Shown: piece by piece, positions 7,596 through 10,107 of the stretch
Layout of the letters: each line of letters starts with the position of its first letter
Numbering within the stretch: position 1 is the first letter of the stretch
From: Euperipatoides rowelli
Taxonomy: Eukaryota; Onychophora; Udeonychophora; Euonychophora; Peripatopsidae
Length of the DNA stretch: 10,107 bases
Reading direction: 5' to 3' (one strand)
NCBI GenBank assembly: GCA_003024985.2
Contig: PXIH01S0013936.1
Translations under genes and position numbers: made by a program
Notes under the pieces: model-generated
Database searches by the model: none
What the model saw: the letters and a program-made list of their open reading frames with translations, nothing else
Told to the model about the DNA's origin: nothing

Positions 7596-7646
7596 TGATT
7601 GGATAAAAAAGAACCAATCATAGAGCAAGCTTCAACCTGATTGGTT
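7596..7646. promoter_or_regulatory. Triple CCAAT-box cluster, candidate promoter element
   Basis: The heptamer TGATTGG occurs at 7596-7602 and 7638-7644, and its exact complement CCAATCA at 7614-7620, giving three in 49 bases. The second and third are parts of a perfect 9-base inverted repeat, AACCAATCA (7612-7620) and TGATTGGTT (7638-7646). The words fit NF-Y (CCAAT) sites, typical of promoters one to two hundred bases upstream of a start. They lie about 210-260 bases before the ATG of the gene candidate at 7853. Alternatively the inverted repeats belong to an unknown element. Confidence 0.45.
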
Positions 7647-7770
7647 AAAAAGTGTGGACCATGAGAAGACATGCTCGGACCACAGTGAAAGCTATGCTAA
7701 TTTTTTAAGCGGGGAATTTGCTCAATGGTTTAACTCTAAATGACTTCATGATGTTTTAAACTGAATAATG

Positions 7771-7778
7771 TTACGTCA
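7771..7778. promoter_or_regulatory. CRE-like word TTACGTCA
   Basis: TTACGTCA (TGACGTAA on the other strand) is a close match to the CREB/ATF site. It lies 75 bases before the candidate start codon at 7853 and downstream of the CCAAT cluster, which suits a core promoter. A single 8-base match is weak evidence. Confidence 0.35.
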
Positions 7779-7852
7779 CTATTTGTCTCTACTACCGTAG
7801 ACTGTGAAACATCAACATTATTATTTTTCTGAAGAACTTCACCGTAACTATA

Positions 7853-8426
7853 ATGGAAGCCGTCAATGTTAGACCAAGTACCGGAGCAGCTAAGGCCCTT
7901 GATGCACCCAACACTGTCAGTGTTATCAAAAGGACTGAAGACGTTAGAGTCTTCAACCCTAACCCCACCAACATTATACTGAACACAGCAGGGGTTGAGG
8001 CCCTCAATCCCGGTAACTTCATAATGGAGGAAGATGCTCTAGAGTCTCAGGACATCAACAGTCTTCTTCTAATTCTTCTCCAGGCATAGAGAGCCGAGGT
8101 CGAACGGGTGATCGCCATGCAGTGCAACATCATTGTTCAAGCCGCCACGGAGAAGTACCGTCTGGAGGAGTTAGAGAGCAAGGAGAAGGAAATCAGTATG
8201 TAGTTTTTTAAAAATATTTACTAAGTCTTTTTATTTACAGTATATGTTCTATAGGTATTACCGTATTATAATAAAAAAAATTCTAAGTCTTTTTTATATT
8301 TTAGTTATTAGATACTCAATATTTTTTATTTTTTATGTTTTAGAAAGTATCAAGTCCATTATGAAGGAACCGGTAGATTTAACATTACTGTGCACATATA
8401 TAATTCCTTTTTTTTTACATTGCTAA
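7853..8426 (+). CDS. Unrecognised two-exon gene candidate with an in-frame stop
   Basis: The ATG at 7853 has A at -3 and G at +4, a good eukaryotic context. The frame runs 78 codons to a TAG at 8087-8089, then continues without further stops through a charged, helix-like stretch (RAEVERVIAMQCN, then EELESKEKE) to 8195. A donor GTATGT at 8196 and an acceptor TTTTATGTTTTAG ending at 8343, preceded by a T-rich tract, define a possible 148-base intron. Joining them keeps the frame (an AAA codon across the junction), giving KSIMKEP and then a hydrophobic tail (LLCTYIIPFFLHC) to TAA at 8424-8426, with AATAAA at 8430-8435. G+C is clearly higher in 7850-8195 than around it. Allowing the TAG, the product would be about 141 residues: an N-terminal part without recognisable motif, a coiled-coil-like helix and a possible C-terminal membrane segment. 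I do not recognise the family. It may be a host gene, a mobile-element gene or a pseudogene. Confidence 0.5.
8196..8343 (+). other. Predicted intron of the gene candidate
   Basis: It starts GTATGT and ends in a T-rich tract and TTTTAG. It is 148 bases, AT-rich in contrast to the preceding exon, and its removal preserves the reading frame. There is no transcript evidence. Confidence 0.45.
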
Positions 8427-8495
8427 AAAAATAAAAATTAAAAGTTTGTACTATTTTATCTATAGATTTTGTCAATGTGATAATATTTACATACA
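8417..8495 (+). repeat. First copy of a ~75-bp direct duplication
   Basis: The stretch ACATTGCTAAAAAAATAAA through TTTATCTATAGATTTTGTCA is repeated with changes at 8554-8630. It includes the stop codon and AATAAA (8430-8435) of the gene candidate, so the duplication covers its 3' end. Confidence 0.65.
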
Positions 8496-8498
8496 ATA

Positions 8499-8517
8499 AT
8501 AGGCCATTTGGGCCTAT
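8499..8517. repeat. Perfect 7-bp inverted repeat (hairpin)
   Basis: ATAGGCC (8499-8505) and GGCCTAT (8511-8517) flank a 5-base loop, ATTTG. It is a GC-rich stem in AT-rich DNA, lying between the two copies of the 75-bp duplication. Function unknown. Confidence 0.6.
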
Positions 8518-8553
8518 AGGTCTATGAAAAATGAAAAAAATATATATGTGTGG

Positions 8554-8630
8554 ACATTACTAAAAAAAAATAAAGCACTAAACTAATTTATCTATAGATT
8601 TTTTCAGTGTGATTATTTTTAAAACATTGT
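8554..8630 (+). repeat. Second copy of the ~75-bp direct duplication
   Basis: ACATTACTAAAAAAAAATAAAG, then TTTATCTATAGATTTTTTCA and GTGATTATT, align with 8417-8495. The offset is about 135 bases. Confidence 0.65.
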
Positions 8631-8654
8631 CCTGGGTGTAGAGTAGACCTGGAC

Positions 8655-8678
8655 TAAATAATAATAATAATAATAATC
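8655..8678 (+). repeat. AAT microsatellite
   Basis: About seven tandem AAT triplets. The tract is flanked on both sides by GGACTAAA-like words (8651 and 8680), suggesting replication slippage. Confidence 0.8.
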
Positions 8679-9032
8679 CGGACTAAAATCTGAATCACCC
8701 TATTCACTAAATATACTGTATATATGGTTTTTTTTGCGAATGGTTATTTTTGCGTTTTTACTAACTAACACATATTCACGAATTTTTGAATTCACGTTTG
8801 AGATTTAAAAACTGTTAAAAAGTACAGTAATCATAAAACTTATTTAATAAATTAATTTTGATACTAGGATTAACAACAGTAAATCACTGGTCAATGACTG
8901 TTTCAACCAATATTATTTTAAGATAGTCGGCAAAGAACTTCAAAAAGGTGAAGACATTTNTAAACTTTTTTTTTATTTCTAAAACACATACACATTATTT
9001 TTTTTTATGAAGACTATATAAATTCATGTTAG
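8679..9032. other. AT-rich DNA with no gene seen
   Basis: It contains TTTTTTGCGAATGG and TTTTTGCGTTTTTA, then two TTCACG words about 20 bases apart (8775-8794), which may be debris of a short element. One unresolved base lies at 8960. No protein reading was recognised, and I could not identify a terminal inverted repeat for the downstream integrase element. Confidence 0.4.
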
Positions 9033-9175
9033 TATTTATTTTATGTCATTAGTTATTAGAATAGGATAAGTATTAGATGTATCAAATGTTTTGTACTTGA
9101 TATATAAAATTTTATGCACTTTTATTTTAGGGTTATTAGTAGTTAGAATATGATACGTATCGGACGTATTAAATT
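9033..9175 (+). repeat. ~55-bp direct duplication with 87-bp offset
   Basis: TTAGAATAGGATAAGTATTA at 9056 and TTAGAATATGATACGTATCG at 9143 align, along with their flanks (9033-9088 and 9120-9175). The copies have diverged. The repeat lies just upstream of the integrase remnant and may be part of its 5' non-coding DNA. Confidence 0.6.
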
Positions 9176-9219
9176 TAGATTTTCTGTTGGAGTGGTTGCT
9201 GTAATGGAAAAACAGTGGG

Positions 9220-10107
9220 TAGAAAGGTATTAAACCCCGTACAAGTAGGGAGTCTATTGGGGAAGCAAGCTTTTCACAGAGGTATAAGAAATTAAATGAA
9301 TGGTTTAAAACATAAGATGCATATATACTACATAAACCTGTAGGAAACATTTTAAAAGAAGAAGAACTATTGTCATGGCATCAATGATCAGTTCCAAGCA
9401 GACTTAGTAGATTTACAAGGTATTTCTAAATATAATTCAGTGTTTAAATATTTATTAACTTGTATTGATGTGTTCTCTAAACACGCATGTGCATTACCCA
9501 TGAAAACTAAAACAGCTAAAGAAATTTTAGTTTCCTTTAAAAAAATTATTCAGGAACGGAAACCGAATAAAATCTAAACAGATGATGGTAAAGAATTTAA
9601 GAACCATCTCTTCCAGTCTTTTTTAAAAGAAAATAATATTCATTTCTTTACAACTAAATCNGAATTAAAAGCTGCAGTAGTTGAACGATTCAACCGGACA
9701 TTAAAAACATGNATGTGGAGATATATCACNGCAAAAAATACATTAAAATATTTAGATGTGTTACCCCAATTGATGAAAAGTTATAATCATACTTTTCATA
9801 GAAGTATTCAAGTAACCAATCAAAGAACTCCGGTTGAGGTAACTAAACAAAATGAAAAAGAAGGTTATGGGATGAATCTCAAGCATTTAAATTTAATGTG
9901 GGTCAGCAAGTTAGAATTTAAAAAATGAAACGAATATTTGAAAAAGGGTATCTACCAAATTAGACACAAGAAATATTTATTATTACTGAATGTAGAGCTA
10001 CAATACCACCGCTATATAAAATCAAAGATTTGAATGATGAAGTCATTGATGGGACGTACTACCAAGAGGAACTACAACCAGTCCAAAAAGATAAGAGTGA
10101 TTATTAT
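9220..10107 (+). pseudogene. Decayed Polinton/Maverick-type integrase, cut by the window end
   Basis: The N-terminal part (about 9220-9375) is in broken frames and includes KHFKRRRTIV (9345-9374). After a frame shift near 9372 one frame gives DQFQADLVDL with the first catalytic Asp (9401-9403), LLTCIDVFSKHA, TDDGKEF with the second Asp (9581-9583), and AAVVERFNRTLK with the catalytic Glu (9683-9685). Only 33 residues separate the second Asp and the Glu, whereas about 35 is usual. A TAA at 9575-9577 interrupts just before TDDGKEF. After another shift near 9928 the C-terminal part continues (FEKGYLPN, a TAG at 9961 where Trp is expected, then PPLYKIKDLNDE and GTYYQEEL) to the window edge, resembling the SH3/chromo-like tail of this family. 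Catalytic residues are all present, so decay is recent relative to the other remnants. The enzyme inserts large self-synthesising Polintons; none of their other genes is visible here. Unresolved bases at 9661, 9712 and 9730 could hide or create errors. Confidence 0.85.

Noticed and set aside
7792-8022. Minus-strand 76-codon open frame with hydrophobic Leu/Val/Ala runs
   Set aside because: It mirrors the plus-strand gene candidate, which has start context, splice sites and a poly(A) signal; the hydrophobic reading is likely an antisense artefact. Not fully excluded.
9036-9350. Minus-strand 104-codon open frame with internal repetition
   Set aside because: Its repeated peptide pattern comes from the 87-bp-offset DNA duplication, and it runs antisense into the integrase N-terminal remnant.

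Overview
The window looks like animal nuclear DNA: roughly two thirds A+T, a spliced sulfatase exon with GT/AG borders, and remnants of eukaryotic transposons (an LTR-element pol, a non-LTR endonuclease, a hAT-type short element and a Polinton/Maverick-type integrase). Four unresolved bases (8960, 9661, 9712, 9730) point to a draft assembly. The species cannot be fixed from this sequence; an AT-rich invertebrate such as a cnidarian or lophotrochozoan is my inference.

Layout on the + strand. Positions 12-1345 hold a badly decayed pol fragment, with a cellular-type RNase H domain followed by a zinc-binding integrase N-terminus and the start of an integrase core. AT-rich DNA without a visible gene (1346-2596) leads to one intact exon of an arylsulfatase B-like gene (2597-2710), the clearest host coding sequence here. 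More AT-rich DNA (2711-4385) follows. A frame-broken endonuclease domain of a CR1/L2/Jockey-type retrotransposon lies at 4514-5510, and its reverse transcriptase is missing.

The centre (about 5527-7460) is two related blocks of a diverged tandem repeat with a period near 125 bases. Its units carry words matching ETS (ACTTCCGG), YY1 (AAGATGGC) and orphan nuclear-receptor (TCAAGGTCA) sites. A 250-base hAT-like element sits inside one unit, flanked by an 8-base target duplication, and the uninterrupted site survives in another unit.

A cluster of three CCAAT heptamers (7596-7644) and a CRE-like word (7771-7778) precede an unrecognised, relatively GC-rich gene candidate (7853-8426). It can be read as two exons with one in-frame stop. 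The right end (about 9220-10107) is a decayed Polinton/Maverick-type integrase running off the window.

The parts do not form an operon or pathway. The best reading is a sulfatase gene, or its vicinity, whose introns or flanks have filled with several generations of mobile elements. The undescribed material most worth attention is the regulatory-motif-bearing tandem array and the small gene candidate beside it.
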